A stretch of 64,000 bases of DNA, taken from NCBI GenBank assembly GCA_050747525.1, contig JBOGOC010000010.1, positions 1-64,000 of the forward strand, given 5' to 3'. The position numbers and the translations under genes are program-made. Below the pieces are notes generated by a model. It was not told where the DNA came from. It searched no databases and saw only the letters and a program-made list of their open reading frames with translations. Positions 35,957 to 43,306 of the stretch are shown one piece after another. The DNA is from JBOGOC01 sp050747525 (GTDB lineage: Bacteria > Acidobacteriota > Polarisedimenticolia > JACPZX01 > DASXTC01). Each line of letters begins with the position of its first letter. The first letter of the stretch is position 1.

Positions 35957-37299
35957 GGGAGGATCACCTGCGGCGACACGAACTGGCCGCCGACGTCGAT
36001 CAGGGGGCTGTCGGCGCCGTCGACCTGGAGACGCACGAGATAGGTTCCGGCCTTCACCCCCTGGATGGGAATCGTGAGCGTGTTCGTCGTTCCGGGCGTT
36101 CCGGGGAGCGGGCTCGGCGGAAGGCGCGAGGGTGCGCTGAAACTGTAGGAGGCGTTCTCCTCGGCGGGACTGGAGGACGACGCGAGCCGGTTCAGCAGCA
36201 GGAGCACCCGCTGCTCGTCGCCGACGGCCGGCTCGACGTTGACAGTCACGTCGGCGGACCGCGGACTGGATCCGGCCCCCTGCACGTTGGCGGCGGTGAC
36301 CGAGGTGAGGCGGGGCCGGAGAAGGAACGCGGCGAGGTTCGACTCGACGCCGCGATGCGGGGTGGGCGGGGAGCCCATCATACGGGGATGAACCACACGA
36401 ACGACATGCAGGCCGCAGAGCAGGCTGGCGGGGACGGTGACGAGGATCTGCGTGTCGCTGATGTCCGCGTCGGCCGGCATCGTCTCGATCTCGGCTATCT
36501 CCACGCGCACGTCCTCCGCGCGCAGGCGCTGGCCGACCAGAACGAGGTTGTGGCCCGCCAGGATCGGCTGCCCCGCGACGATGGGGTCGGCCGACGTCTT
36601 TTGCGAGCGGATCTCCAGGATGAGCGGCTGCTGGAAGGGAACGGTGTAGATCATGCGCTCGCGCACGGGGAGCGGCGTCTTCGTCGCGTGCTTGCTTTCG
36701 ATGAGCACCACGGTGACCTGGTACGCGGCGGTGGGGCGGTAGTGGGCCTGAAGCGCGGTCCACAGGCGCGAGATCTCCTCCGTGTTGAGCGTCTCAGGGG
36801 AGATCTTGACCATCTCGACCTGGTCGGCCAGCTCCGAGGTGGCCAGCGACTGCAGCTCCACAGGCAGACCCCCGCCTCCGCCGACCACCGGCGGCGGAGC
36901 CAGCGCGGTGCGGATGGCGTTGCGCGTGAGCACCGGCGTCTCGTGCAGGAGCTGCATGCCGTAGCCGAGCAGGATCTCGGCGTGCAGGTCGAACGCCCCG
37001 TAGGCGGTCAACAGATAGTGGAGGTCGAGCGCGAGCGGTGGGTTGCTGACGCGGTCTCCGCGCGTATCGCGCGATGGCAGAGCCACGTTGCGCCAGGCGG
37101 TGTTGGGTGTCACCTGATACAGGAACAGATTCAGATGGCTGCTCTGGTTGTTGGCCTGGATCTCGTCGACGCGGTCCGGGGCGAGCGCTGTCACGGATAC
37201 GTTGCCGACCGTGGAGGCGACGTTGTGGTCGATCAATCCGTTGTTGAGGAGGTCCTTCATCACGGCGGTGACCGAGGCGATGGCGAGCGCGCTACTCAC
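35953..37299 (-). CDS. Pvc16/DUF4255 tail terminator-like protein with Ig-like C-terminus
   Basis: 448 residues, GTG start. The N-terminal 190 residues match DUF4255/Pvc16_N: ASVTAVMKDLLNNGLIDHNV, HLNLFLYQVTPNTAWRNVAL, PLALDLHYLLTAYGAFDLHA, EILLGYGMQLLHETPVLT. In Afp/PVC particles protein 16 caps the distal end. Residues about 230-330 form an IPT/TIG-like domain (AGHNLVLVGQRLRAEDVRVE) and about 340-445 a further beta-sandwich (IPIQGVKAGTYLVRLQVDG). The added Ig-like modules exceed the size of the minimal cap and may decorate the particle end. Its start overlaps the end of the Pro-rich gene. Confidence 0.88.
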   Translation of the reverse strand: MSSALAIASVTAVMKDLLNNGLIDHNVASTVGNVSVTALAPDRVDEIQANNQSSHLNLFLYQVTPNTAWRNVALPSRDTRGDRVSNPPLALDLHYLLTAYGAFDLHAEILLGYGMQLLHETPVLTRNAIRTALAPPPVVGGGGGLPVELQSLATSELADQVEMVKISPETLNTEEISRLWTALQAHYRPTAAYQVTVVLIESKHATKTPLPVRERMIYTVPFQQPLILEIRSQKTSADPIVAGQPILAGHNLVLVGQRLRAEDVRVEIAEIETMPADADISDTQILVTVPASLLCGLHVVRVVHPRMMGSPPTPHRGVESNLAAFLLRPRLTSVTAANVQGAGSSPRSADVTVNVEPAVGDEQRVLLLLNRLASSSSPAEENASYSFSAPSRLPPSPLPGTPGTTNTLTIPIQGVKAGTYLVRLQVDGADSPLIDVGGQFVSPQVILP

Positions 37300-38141
37300 G
37301 AACGCCCCCCGCCCCTCTGACGGAGGTACTCCTCGAGCGTGACGCCCGGCCGGGGGGCCGGCGGCTTCCTGCGCGACGGAGGCGGAGCCGGGGCGACGGC
37401 GCGCACTTCGACGCGGCCGATGGTGACCTGGATGGCCGGGTGGGGCTGGGGGGAGTCGGCAGCGGATTCGTCCGCGATCCGAGTCTGCGGTCTCGAGGGG
37501 GTCGTCACGTGGGGATGGAGAACCGTCGTGCCGGGACGCGACTCTCCCTTCGCCCTGCCCGGGATCGGCGCGCGCGGCTGCGGGCGGCCCCCTTCGAGCC
37601 TGGACAGCCGCTCCTCCGTCCGGCGCGACCAGGCGCGCAGCTCGTCCCGCGCGTTCTCCGCCTGCTCCTCCTGGCGAGGGGGTGGAACGGGATCTCGATC
37701 GCTCCGGACGGGAGCCTCCTCTTCGTGGTTTCCTCGCCGACTGCCGGAATGCTCATGCGACGGGAGCCAGGCCGCGGTGACGAGGGGCGCCTGGATGGCC
37801 AGCGGGTCCGCCTGGGCAGAGGCTTCGTGATGCCGTCGTGGTGTAGGGACGAGCGAGGCTTCTGCAGTTGTATGTCTCTGTGGTGTCGGAAGGAGCGGCG
37901 CCGAGGGCGCGGCGGTCGGTGGAGCCGCAAGCAGGGCCCCCGTCCTGGGTTCCACCGCGATCGCGTCGGGGGCGGGGGGCGTGCTCTCCGGGCGGCGAGC
38001 GTCGCTCTCCGGCGCGCTGTCTGAGCCCGCGATCCACGATCCGGCGGCCTGCACGGGCTCGAACAGCGATGCCTGCCGCGGCCGCACGAGGGGCGCGACG
38101 TTCAAGGCTCGCGCCGCCAGGTGGGCCAGGTAGTCGCTCAT
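37296..38141 (-). CDS. Pro/Arg-rich, mostly disordered protein in eCIS operon
   Basis: 281 residues. A short ordered N-terminus (MSDYLAHLAARALNVAPLVR) is followed by a long low-complexity Pro/Ala/Arg/Ser region and a short conserved-looking end (VTIGRVEVRAVAPAPPP ... PGVTLEEYLRQR). The N-terminal and C-terminal motifs with a disordered middle are a familiar layout for accessory proteins encoded next to Pvc16 homologues, but I know no function. Both junctions are ATGA-type overlaps. ATG 38141 is chosen because longer forms would run into the preceding gene. Confidence 0.7.
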   Translation of the reverse strand: MSDYLAHLAARALNVAPLVRPRQASLFEPVQAAGSWIAGSDSAPESDARRPESTPPAPDAIAVEPRTGALLAAPPTAAPSAPLLPTPQRHTTAEASLVPTPRRHHEASAQADPLAIQAPLVTAAWLPSHEHSGSRRGNHEEEAPVRSDRDPVPPPRQEEQAENARDELRAWSRRTEERLSRLEGGRPQPRAPIPGRAKGESRPGTTVLHPHVTTPSRPQTRIADESAADSPQPHPAIQVTIGRVEVRAVAPAPPPSRRKPPAPRPGVTLEEYLRQRGGGRS

Positions 38142-38872
38142 GCTCCGATCAGTCCCAGATAGAACTGCCGGCGCCACGCGGGGAGCGCGAGGATGTCCGA
38201 TTCGCGCCAGCCGTAGACGCTCGCGAGGGTGTGCACGTCCTGCAGGGCGCGCTGGGCCCAGGCGGTGATTTCGTCCCAGACGAAGGCTTCGATGTCGAAC
38301 GGCACAGGCCACTCGTGGCCGCAGGCGGGACAGGTCAGCTCGATGGCGACGTCGCCCTGAGGATCGGCGTCGCTCATCCTCCGCGCGATGGTGTCCACGA
38401 CGTCGTCCGGCAGACTGCCTTCCAAGGCTGGCCGATCCCCGTGATGAGCTGACAGCAGACACGCCGCGAGAAGGCGGCGGCGCGCATCAACGACGTCCAG
38501 GCAGGCGGACGCGGCCGTCAGGTCCTGACTGTTGGGCAGTCGAAAACGGACGCGGTAGCCGTTCTGTTCGACGGAAAGAGGATCGGACGGGGATGTCCAG
38601 TCCGCGATCCTGAGATCGGCGGTCGTCACGGTCCATTCGAGCCGCTCGGCGCAGCGTGCGCAGGCGGCCACATTGTGCAGCGTGCGTCCGAACGCCAGCT
38701 CGCGCAGAGCCAGGAGCCGCGCGTCACGCTCGCCGATGCTCAGGAGCGCCAGGGACTCGATCGATGGCTCAGAGCAGGCGGCCGCGAGAAGTGCGAGCGT
38801 CCGCCTGGCGGGCGGCTCGGCGAGCCCGAGCTCCCAGGCATCAAGCAGCTCTTCAGCTTTGAGCGCGCGCAT
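38138..38872 (-). CDS. T4-baseplate-like protein with split zinc ribbon
   Basis: 244 residues. Two CxxC knuckles, CARC near residues 70-75 and CPACGHEW near 180, could bind one zinc ion. The all-helical start (LDAWELGLAEPPARRTLALL, ALLSIGERDARLLALRELAF) and the end (AQRALQDVHTLASVYGWRES, ILALPAWRRQFYLGLIGA) resemble T4 gp26/gp51-type baseplate proteins in phage-like clusters; this assignment is tentative. It sits between the tube and Pro-rich genes, six bases after the tube stop. Likely structural or chaperone role in particle assembly. Confidence 0.7.
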   Translation of the reverse strand: MRALKAEELLDAWELGLAEPPARRTLALLAAACSEPSIESLALLSIGERDARLLALRELAFGRTLHNVAACARCAERLEWTVTTADLRIADWTSPSDPLSVEQNGYRVRFRLPNSQDLTAASACLDVVDARRRLLAACLLSAHHGDRPALEGSLPDDVVDTIARRMSDADPQGDVAIELTCPACGHEWPVPFDIEAFVWDEITAWAQRALQDVHTLASVYGWRESDILALPAWRRQFYLGLIGA

Positions 38873-38878
38873 ACAGGA

Positions 38879-39406
38879 TCACAATGGCGGCTCGGTGAAG
38901 GTCGGCTCGCTCGGCTCGGTGACCTCCTGATCGCGCTCCCATCCTTCGTTCTCCAGCTTCAGATGCTGGATGGCCACCGCGTTCGCATTGGCATCGAGAT
39001 CGGGCAGGGACTGGTATTCCGATGCCCAGCAGCGGTACACCTTGTAGGCGATGGCCAGCTGGCCCGCCTCGTTGTAGAACTCGATGATGATGTCCTTGCG
39101 GAAGTCCTTGAGTGAGACCTCGGAGCCGAGGCCAGAGCCGTAATTCCAGACCTTGTTCGCCCATTTCTCGAACTCGGTGTCATGGGTGACGCCGCGTTCC
39201 AGGGTGACCGGTTCGTATTCCGTACGTCCGGGCGACTTGCGGCTGGAGGAAGGGTCGCCTCCCTCGCGGTGCTTCACGACCTCCGTCGTGCGCTTGAGGA
39301 CGCTCACCTTGCTGACGCCGGCGACGTACCGTCCATCCCATTTGACCCGGAACTTGAAGTTCTTGTACGGATCGAAGCGTTGCGCATTGACGCTGAATTG
39401 CGCCAT
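38879..39406 (-). CDS. inner tube protein (gp19/Hcp-like)
   Basis: 175 residues of the T4-like tail-tube family: FDPYKNFKFRVKWDGRYVAG, VSVLKRTTEVVKHREGGDPS, ERGVTHDTEFEKWANKVWNY and VYRCWASEYQSLPDLDANAN. The tube is the polymer driven through the target envelope upon sheath contraction. A strong GGAGG site precedes the ATG by nine bases. It directly follows the sheath gene (13-base gap), giving the standard sheath-tube pair. Only one sheath and one full-length tube paralogue are present, unlike Afp, which has three sheaths and two tubes. Confidence 0.93.
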   Translation of the reverse strand: MAQFSVNAQRFDPYKNFKFRVKWDGRYVAGVSKVSVLKRTTEVVKHREGGDPSSSRKSPGRTEYEPVTLERGVTHDTEFEKWANKVWNYGSGLGSEVSLKDFRKDIIIEFYNEAGQLAIAYKVYRCWASEYQSLPDLDANANAVAIQHLKLENEGWERDQEVTEPSEPTFTEPPL

Positions 39407-39419
39407 GATGAGCTCCTCC

Positions 39420-40997
39420 CTACGTCTGAATCTCTCCGGCGATCTGCTGGATCTTGATCACGACGAATTCGGCGGGCTTCAGGGGCGCGAACCCGACGAG
39501 GATGTTCACGACGCCCAGGTCGATGTCGTTCTGGGTAGTGGTCTCTTTGTCGCACTTCACGAAGTAGGCCTCGCGGGCCGACGTGCCCTGGAATGCCCCC
39601 TGGCGGAACAGGGTCTGCATGAACGCGCCGACGTTCAGTCGGATGAGCGCCCAGAGCGGCTCGTCGTTCGGCTCGAACACCACCCACTTGGTCCCGCGGT
39701 AGAGGCTCTCCTCGATGAAGAGTGCCGTGCGCCGGACGGGGATGTACTTCCATTCGGACGCGAGACGGTCGGCTCCATCCAGCGTCCGCGATCCCCACAC
39801 CACGCGGCCCACCACGGGAAATGCCCTGAGGCAGTTGAGCCCCAGCGGGTTAAGCTCCCCGTTCTCGTCGTCGGTGAGCGGCACGGTGAGCTGCAGGACC
39901 CCAACCAGCCCCGCGTCCTGGCCCGCCGGTGCCTTCCACACGCCGCGCGAGGCGTCGGTCCGGGCGAAGACGCCGGCCACCGCACCGCAGGGGACGAACG
40001 CTTCCACTTGATCGTCGTGCAGGGGATTGGACTGCTTCAGGCGCGGGAAGAAGATCGCACCGTGTGTGCGGTCGGGCCCGGTGATCCCCGGATAGGCGTT
40101 CGTGCTCGCGGTGAAGTTGTTCCTGGCCGTATCCTTCGTGGTCCAGCTGGACGGAGGGTCGATGATGAGCATGGCCCGGCGCGAGCGGCAGTAGGCAGCG
40201 GCTTCGGTGAGCAGCGTGGCGTCGACGTCCGTGGTCAGCGAGTAGGGAGAGATGCAGAGGAGGTTGAAGAGGTCGGCCTTCTCCAGCGCATAGAGGCCGG
40301 TCTTGGCCGCCTGCGAGCCGGTGAACTGGGCCTTGGTGACGTCGGCGCCGTCGGTGCCCGAGCTGGCCGATACGTAGGTTTGAGGCGGGCTGAGGTTTGC
40401 CGTTGCATCGGGGCGCGTGCCCGGCACGAGAAACGCGTTGTTCGCTCCCGTCCCGACCCGGACGAGAGAAGACTCCTCCTCCAGGACGCGGACGATGTAG
40501 CGTGCATCGTCGCTCTGGATCGACACGTTGAGAAAAGTCTCGATCTGACTGACGAGCTGTGTGTCCGGGTCGATCTCCTGGACCGTGAGATTGAAGAGGT
40601 GCAGTTTCGAGGAGTCAGCGGTGTCATGATCGACAATCGCCCTCAGGTTGTTGCCCCAGGCTCCGACGTTGGCGGCGACGAGCCCGAGAGTGCCGTAGCC
40701 CGCGGGAGCGGAGATCTGCGCCGCCGTCGCGCTGTTGTGAACTCGCACGATGATCGCCTGCCTGCCGCCGTTGAGGTAGAAGTCCCGCACCGCGAAGCTC
40801 ATCGAGCTGAGCAGCGACAATCCCCCGAACGCCCGCTCGTAATCGGCGAAGCTGCTGATGAGGATTGAGTCGTCGGTGGGCCCACGGTCGGCGCGGCCGA
40901 CAAAGGCCGTGATCGAGGTGGCCACTCCCGTGATGGTGCGGACTCCGCTGGGTACCTCCTCGATGTAGACGCCCGGATAGGTGAGCTGTGTGGGCAT
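39420..40997 (-). CDS. contractile sheath protein
   Basis: 525 residues of the phage tail sheath family. Evidence: N-terminal TYPGVYIEEVPSGVRTITGV and TSITAFVGRADRGPTDDSIL, a central Rossmann-like region (DVDATLLTEAAAYCRSRRAM), and the conserved C-terminal handshake domain (LNCLRAFPVVGRVVWGSRTL, EWKYIPVRRTALFIEESLYR). Subunits wrap the tube in an extended state and contract to drive it. AAGGAG lies twelve bases upstream of the ATG. It is the second gene of the leftward operon, after a small winged-helix-like gene. Confidence 0.95.
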   Translation of the reverse strand: MPTQLTYPGVYIEEVPSGVRTITGVATSITAFVGRADRGPTDDSILISSFADYERAFGGLSLLSSMSFAVRDFYLNGGRQAIIVRVHNSATAAQISAPAGYGTLGLVAANVGAWGNNLRAIVDHDTADSSKLHLFNLTVQEIDPDTQLVSQIETFLNVSIQSDDARYIVRVLEEESSLVRVGTGANNAFLVPGTRPDATANLSPPQTYVSASSGTDGADVTKAQFTGSQAAKTGLYALEKADLFNLLCISPYSLTTDVDATLLTEAAAYCRSRRAMLIIDPPSSWTTKDTARNNFTASTNAYPGITGPDRTHGAIFFPRLKQSNPLHDDQVEAFVPCGAVAGVFARTDASRGVWKAPAGQDAGLVGVLQLTVPLTDDENGELNPLGLNCLRAFPVVGRVVWGSRTLDGADRLASEWKYIPVRRTALFIEESLYRGTKWVVFEPNDEPLWALIRLNVGAFMQTLFRQGAFQGTSAREAYFVKCDKETTTQNDIDLGVVNILVGFAPLKPAEFVVIKIQQIAGEIQT

Positions 40998-41055
40998 TCA
41001 AGACTCTCCTTCGTGGTCCCTTCGTTGGCCTCACAACGATCGTGTGGTCCTGCTC

Positions 41056-41418
41056 TTACCCGTTCCCGTCCTTTCTGACGGCCGTGGCGCGCCCCTTCAC
41101 GGGGGCCACGAAGCGCTCACCGTCGGCCCGCCGCTCGATGTTCAGGCGATACACCGGGCCGGCCGCCGCCCCTTCGCTGCTCTCGAGGTAGCCGTTGGCG
41201 ACGAGCCACCGCAGGGCTTCCTCCGTTTCGTCGACGCGGCGCTGAACGATCTCCTCCAGGAGCCGCCATCCCGCGATCCCCTCCAGCGTGTCGGCGGCGG
41301 CGGGATTCTTGAGGTAGTGCTTCAGAATCTCCCGCGCCCGTCTGGGCGGCCGTGCGTCCCTGTTTCCCTTGGGCTCGCGTTCCACGGAGAATGGCGGGGG
41401 GCAAAAACCAGGCCACAT
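41056..41418 (-). CDS. small winged-helix-like protein, first gene of eCIS operon
   Basis: 120 residues. The N-terminus is basic and Pro-rich (MWPGFCPPPFSVEREPKGNR); the C-terminal 75 residues look like a helical/winged domain (ILKHYLKNPAAADTLEGIAG, EEALRWLVANGYLE). The same layout is seen in small proteins found ahead of sheath genes in tail-like loci, but I cannot name the family. It may bind DNA or be a structural adaptor. ATG 41418 is chosen at the start of the ordered region; an in-frame longer start reaches 41484, but that would overlap the candidate promoter. Confidence 0.6.
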   Translation of the reverse strand: MWPGFCPPPFSVEREPKGNRDARPPRRAREILKHYLKNPAAADTLEGIAGWRLLEEIVQRRVDETEEALRWLVANGYLESSEGAAAGPVYRLNIERRADGERFVAPVKGRATAVRKDGNG

Positions 41419-41479
41419 GGCGCGATCCTGCCTTAAGGCCTTGACGTGCCGCGGGATCCGGGTCTCGAGGCCCCGCCGG

Positions 41480-41495
41480 CGCAATGCGGGAGCCG
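41480..41495 (-). promoter_or_regulatory. candidate sigma-54 -24/-12 element for the eCIS operon
   Basis: The reverse strand reads CGGCTCC-CGCA-TTGC-G, with GG and GC separated by exactly ten bases as required for sigma-54. It matches about 8 of 12 informative consensus positions, including all of TTGC. It lies about 60 bases before the ATG at 41418 and about 70-100 bases from a palindrome array, downstream of a sigma-54-type activator gene. The match is modest. Confidence 0.35.
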
Positions 41496-41560
41496 GGATA
41501 CCCTTGCCCGGTCGGAGGAGTGCGGCTGCGGAGGCTCGCAGCCGGGGCCGGGACTTGGCG

Positions 41561-41590
41561 GACGGGACACATTTGTCCCGTCAGACGGGA
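41561..41590. promoter_or_regulatory. inverted/direct half-site array, candidate activator-binding site
   Basis: GACGGGACA (41561-41569), a 4-base spacer and TGTCCCGTC (41574-41582) form a perfect 9-bp inverted repeat; a third half-site GACGGGA follows at 41584-41590 with a one-base spacer. It lies between the stop of the activator gene (41605) and the eCIS operon, at the usual enhancer distance upstream of the -24/-12 candidate. A transcription terminator for the activator gene is an alternative, but no T-run follows the stem in the direction of transcription. Confidence 0.5.
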
Positions 41591-41604
41591 TGTGGAAGGC
41601 AGGC

Positions 41605-42975
41605 CTAGCGCAGGGACCGGGGGTCGATCCTGTGTTTCTTCATGAGGCGCGCGAACGCGCGACGGTCCTTCATTGCCTCGGCCGCCGCGTGCGTGATGTT
41701 CCCGCTGTGCCTGCGGAGGAGATCCTCGATGTAGCCGCGCTCGAAGGCCTGGATGGTCCGCTCCTTGGCCTCACGCAGGCTGCCAGCGGTCTCCGCCTGG
41801 AGCGCCGGCTCGTCCGGGGTGATGTGGCACGCATGGATCCAGGGCCCTTCGCAGAACACCACGGCCCGCTGGATCCGGTTAAACAGCTCGCGCACGTTGC
41901 CGGGCCACGGCAGGCGTGAGAGCGCCTCGATAGCGGTCGGCGTGAGGTTCTTTCGCGGCCCTCCCGAGCCCTCGGACAGACACCGGACGAAGTGCCGTGC
42001 CAGCAGCGGGATGTCGCTGCGACGCTCCCGCAGAGAGGGAAGGTGGAGCTGCAGGACATTCAGGCGGAAGAAGAGATCCGAGCGGAACAGCCTCTGCCTC
42101 ACCAGATCCTCGAGCGAGCAGTTGGCGGCGGCCACGATGCGTATGTTGGCTTGCACGAACCGGTCGCCGCCCAGTGGCTTGTATGTCCTCGCCTCGATGA
42201 GACGCAGCAGCTTGGCCTGCACGGGCAAGGCGAGCGAGTCGATCTCGTCCAGAAACAGGGTCCCCCCTTCGGCCATGGCGACCAGACCGCGCTGGTCGCT
42301 GTGGGCGTCCGTGAAAGAGCCTCGCACGTGGCCGAACAGCTCGTTCTCCAGCAGATGTCCCGGAAGCGCGGCGCAATCCACTGGAATGAAGGGCTGGTGG
42401 CGGCGCCCGCTCATGTGATGGACGGCCCGCGCCACGAGCTCCTTCCCCGTGCCCGTCTCGCCGAGGATCAGAACCACGCCCTCGCTCTGCGCGACGATCG
42501 GGATCTTGGAGATGGTCGCGAGAAACGCGGGGTCCCGTCCCACCAGCTTGGCCAGGGCCACGGTCTGGGTGAGGCGTTCGGAGGTGGACGCGTTGCTTTC
42601 GGCGGGCCCGAGAAGGCGCTTGATCCTCGCATGAAGCTCGTCCGCACGATCGGCTCCCCACAGGATGAAGTCGTCCACGGAGTCGGAGGCGGCGGCCAGG
42701 AGCTCGATGTCAGCCCCCTGGTCGAGGATCGCAAGGACGGGAGCGCGGACGGCGCGCGCGAACAAGTCGTGGAAGAACACCAGCCAGTCACCTTTCGGCT
42801 CTAGAACTACGGGAACGAACAGGTGGGGGCTCGCCGCGGTTGCCTTCAGAGCACGCCAGTCACCGGGCCGGCACCGGGAGACGTCCACATCGAGTCCACA
42901 GTTGCTGAGAATCGTGGACAGAGGGAACCCACCGTCATCGATGGCAAGCAGTCGGTACGTGGCACACCTCCCCAC
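41605..42975 (-). CDS. sigma-54-dependent activator (EBP) with atypical receiver and GSFTDA loop
   Basis: 456 residues, GTG start. Residues 1-125 resemble a receiver domain (YRLLAIDDGG acidic pocket), but the strand where the phosphorylated Asp is expected reads VPVVLEPKG, so Glu may mimic phosphorylation. The AAA+ domain has Walker A GETGTGKE (172-179) and Walker B GTLFLDEI (238-245). The sigma-54 contact loop GAFTGA is GSFTDA at 219-224. The end is a Fis-like helix-turn-helix (HSGNITHAAAEAM, AFARLMKKHRI). Position immediately upstream of the eCIS operon in the same direction makes it the obvious regulator of the particle genes. The atypical loop suggests altered or reduced contact with sigma-54. 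Confidence 0.88.
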   Translation of the reverse strand: MGRCATYRLLAIDDGGFPLSTILSNCGLDVDVSRCRPGDWRALKATAASPHLFVPVVLEPKGDWLVFFHDLFARAVRAPVLAILDQGADIELLAAASDSVDDFILWGADRADELHARIKRLLGPAESNASTSERLTQTVALAKLVGRDPAFLATISKIPIVAQSEGVVLILGETGTGKELVARAVHHMSGRRHQPFIPVDCAALPGHLLENELFGHVRGSFTDAHSDQRGLVAMAEGGTLFLDEIDSLALPVQAKLLRLIEARTYKPLGGDRFVQANIRIVAAANCSLEDLVRQRLFRSDLFFRLNVLQLHLPSLRERRSDIPLLARHFVRCLSEGSGGPRKNLTPTAIEALSRLPWPGNVRELFNRIQRAVVFCEGPWIHACHITPDEPALQAETAGSLREAKERTIQAFERGYIEDLLRRHSGNITHAAAEAMKDRRAFARLMKKHRIDPRSLR

Positions 42976-43074
42976 TGATCGCTGAGCCGTGAGCGACCTA
43001 CCCTACGGCGCCACCCTCGGGCGTGTCGGGTACGTGGGGACTCTTTGATGGACACCGTGGCTGACTGTTCGCGC

Positions 43075-43104
43075 ATTCTACACGGAAACGGTCGCAATCA
43101 AGAA
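43075..43104 (-). promoter_or_regulatory. candidate sigma-70 promoter of the activator gene
   Basis: Reverse strand TTCTTG (43104-43099), 18-base spacer, TAGAAT (43080-43075), about 100 bases before the GTG at 42975. The -10 is good (5 of 6), the -35 weak. The AT-rich upstream tract (AACTTTCTTTCTTG) stands out in this GC-rich region. The rest of the 330-base gap between the activator and the subtilase (42976-43306) shows no other clear element apart from the small ORF listed separately. Confidence 0.35.
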
Positions 43105-43201
43105 AGAAAGTTCGGATTGGGCCGGCCGCCGAGTTGGGACCGATGGAACCACCGCCGCGGACGTGCTGTGCTGGACGCCCCCTTGAAACGATGACCTGCA
43201 G

Positions 43202-43294
43202 TCAGGGGCGGCGGTCGGGATTGAACGGACGGCACCAGGAACAATCTCCGCGCCACGATGGGTCCACGTAGAAGGGCCAGTGCCGGACGTCCAT
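43202..43294 (-). CDS. possible 30-residue Trp/Cys-rich small protein
   Basis: The frame MDVRHWPFYVDPSWRGDCSW continues to a total of 30 residues, with three Trp, a CSWC pair and an FNPDRRP end. It starts 13 bases after the giant subtilase stop codon, in the same direction. No good ribosome site precedes it and no homologue is known to me. The composition is unusual for chance translation of GC-rich DNA, but its short length makes this weak. Confidence 0.2.
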   Translation of the reverse strand: MDVRHWPFYVDPSWRGDCSWCRPFNPDRRP

Positions 43295-43306
43295 GCCGGC
43301 GCGGGC

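Noticed and set aside
12708..41418. Type VI secretion system
   Set aside because: No TssJLM membrane complex, TssBC pair or ClpV; hub and spike are separate phage-type genes and DUF4157 plus eCIS ATPase are present.
12708..41418. Prophage or defective phage
   Set aside because: No capsid, terminase, portal, integrase, lysis or replication genes; Pvc16, DUF4157 and AAA ATPase are eCIS markers.
43200..43235. tRNA-like GTTCAATCC T-loop on the minus strand
   Set aside because: The T-stem has a mismatch and no acceptor or anticodon arm can be formed upstream.
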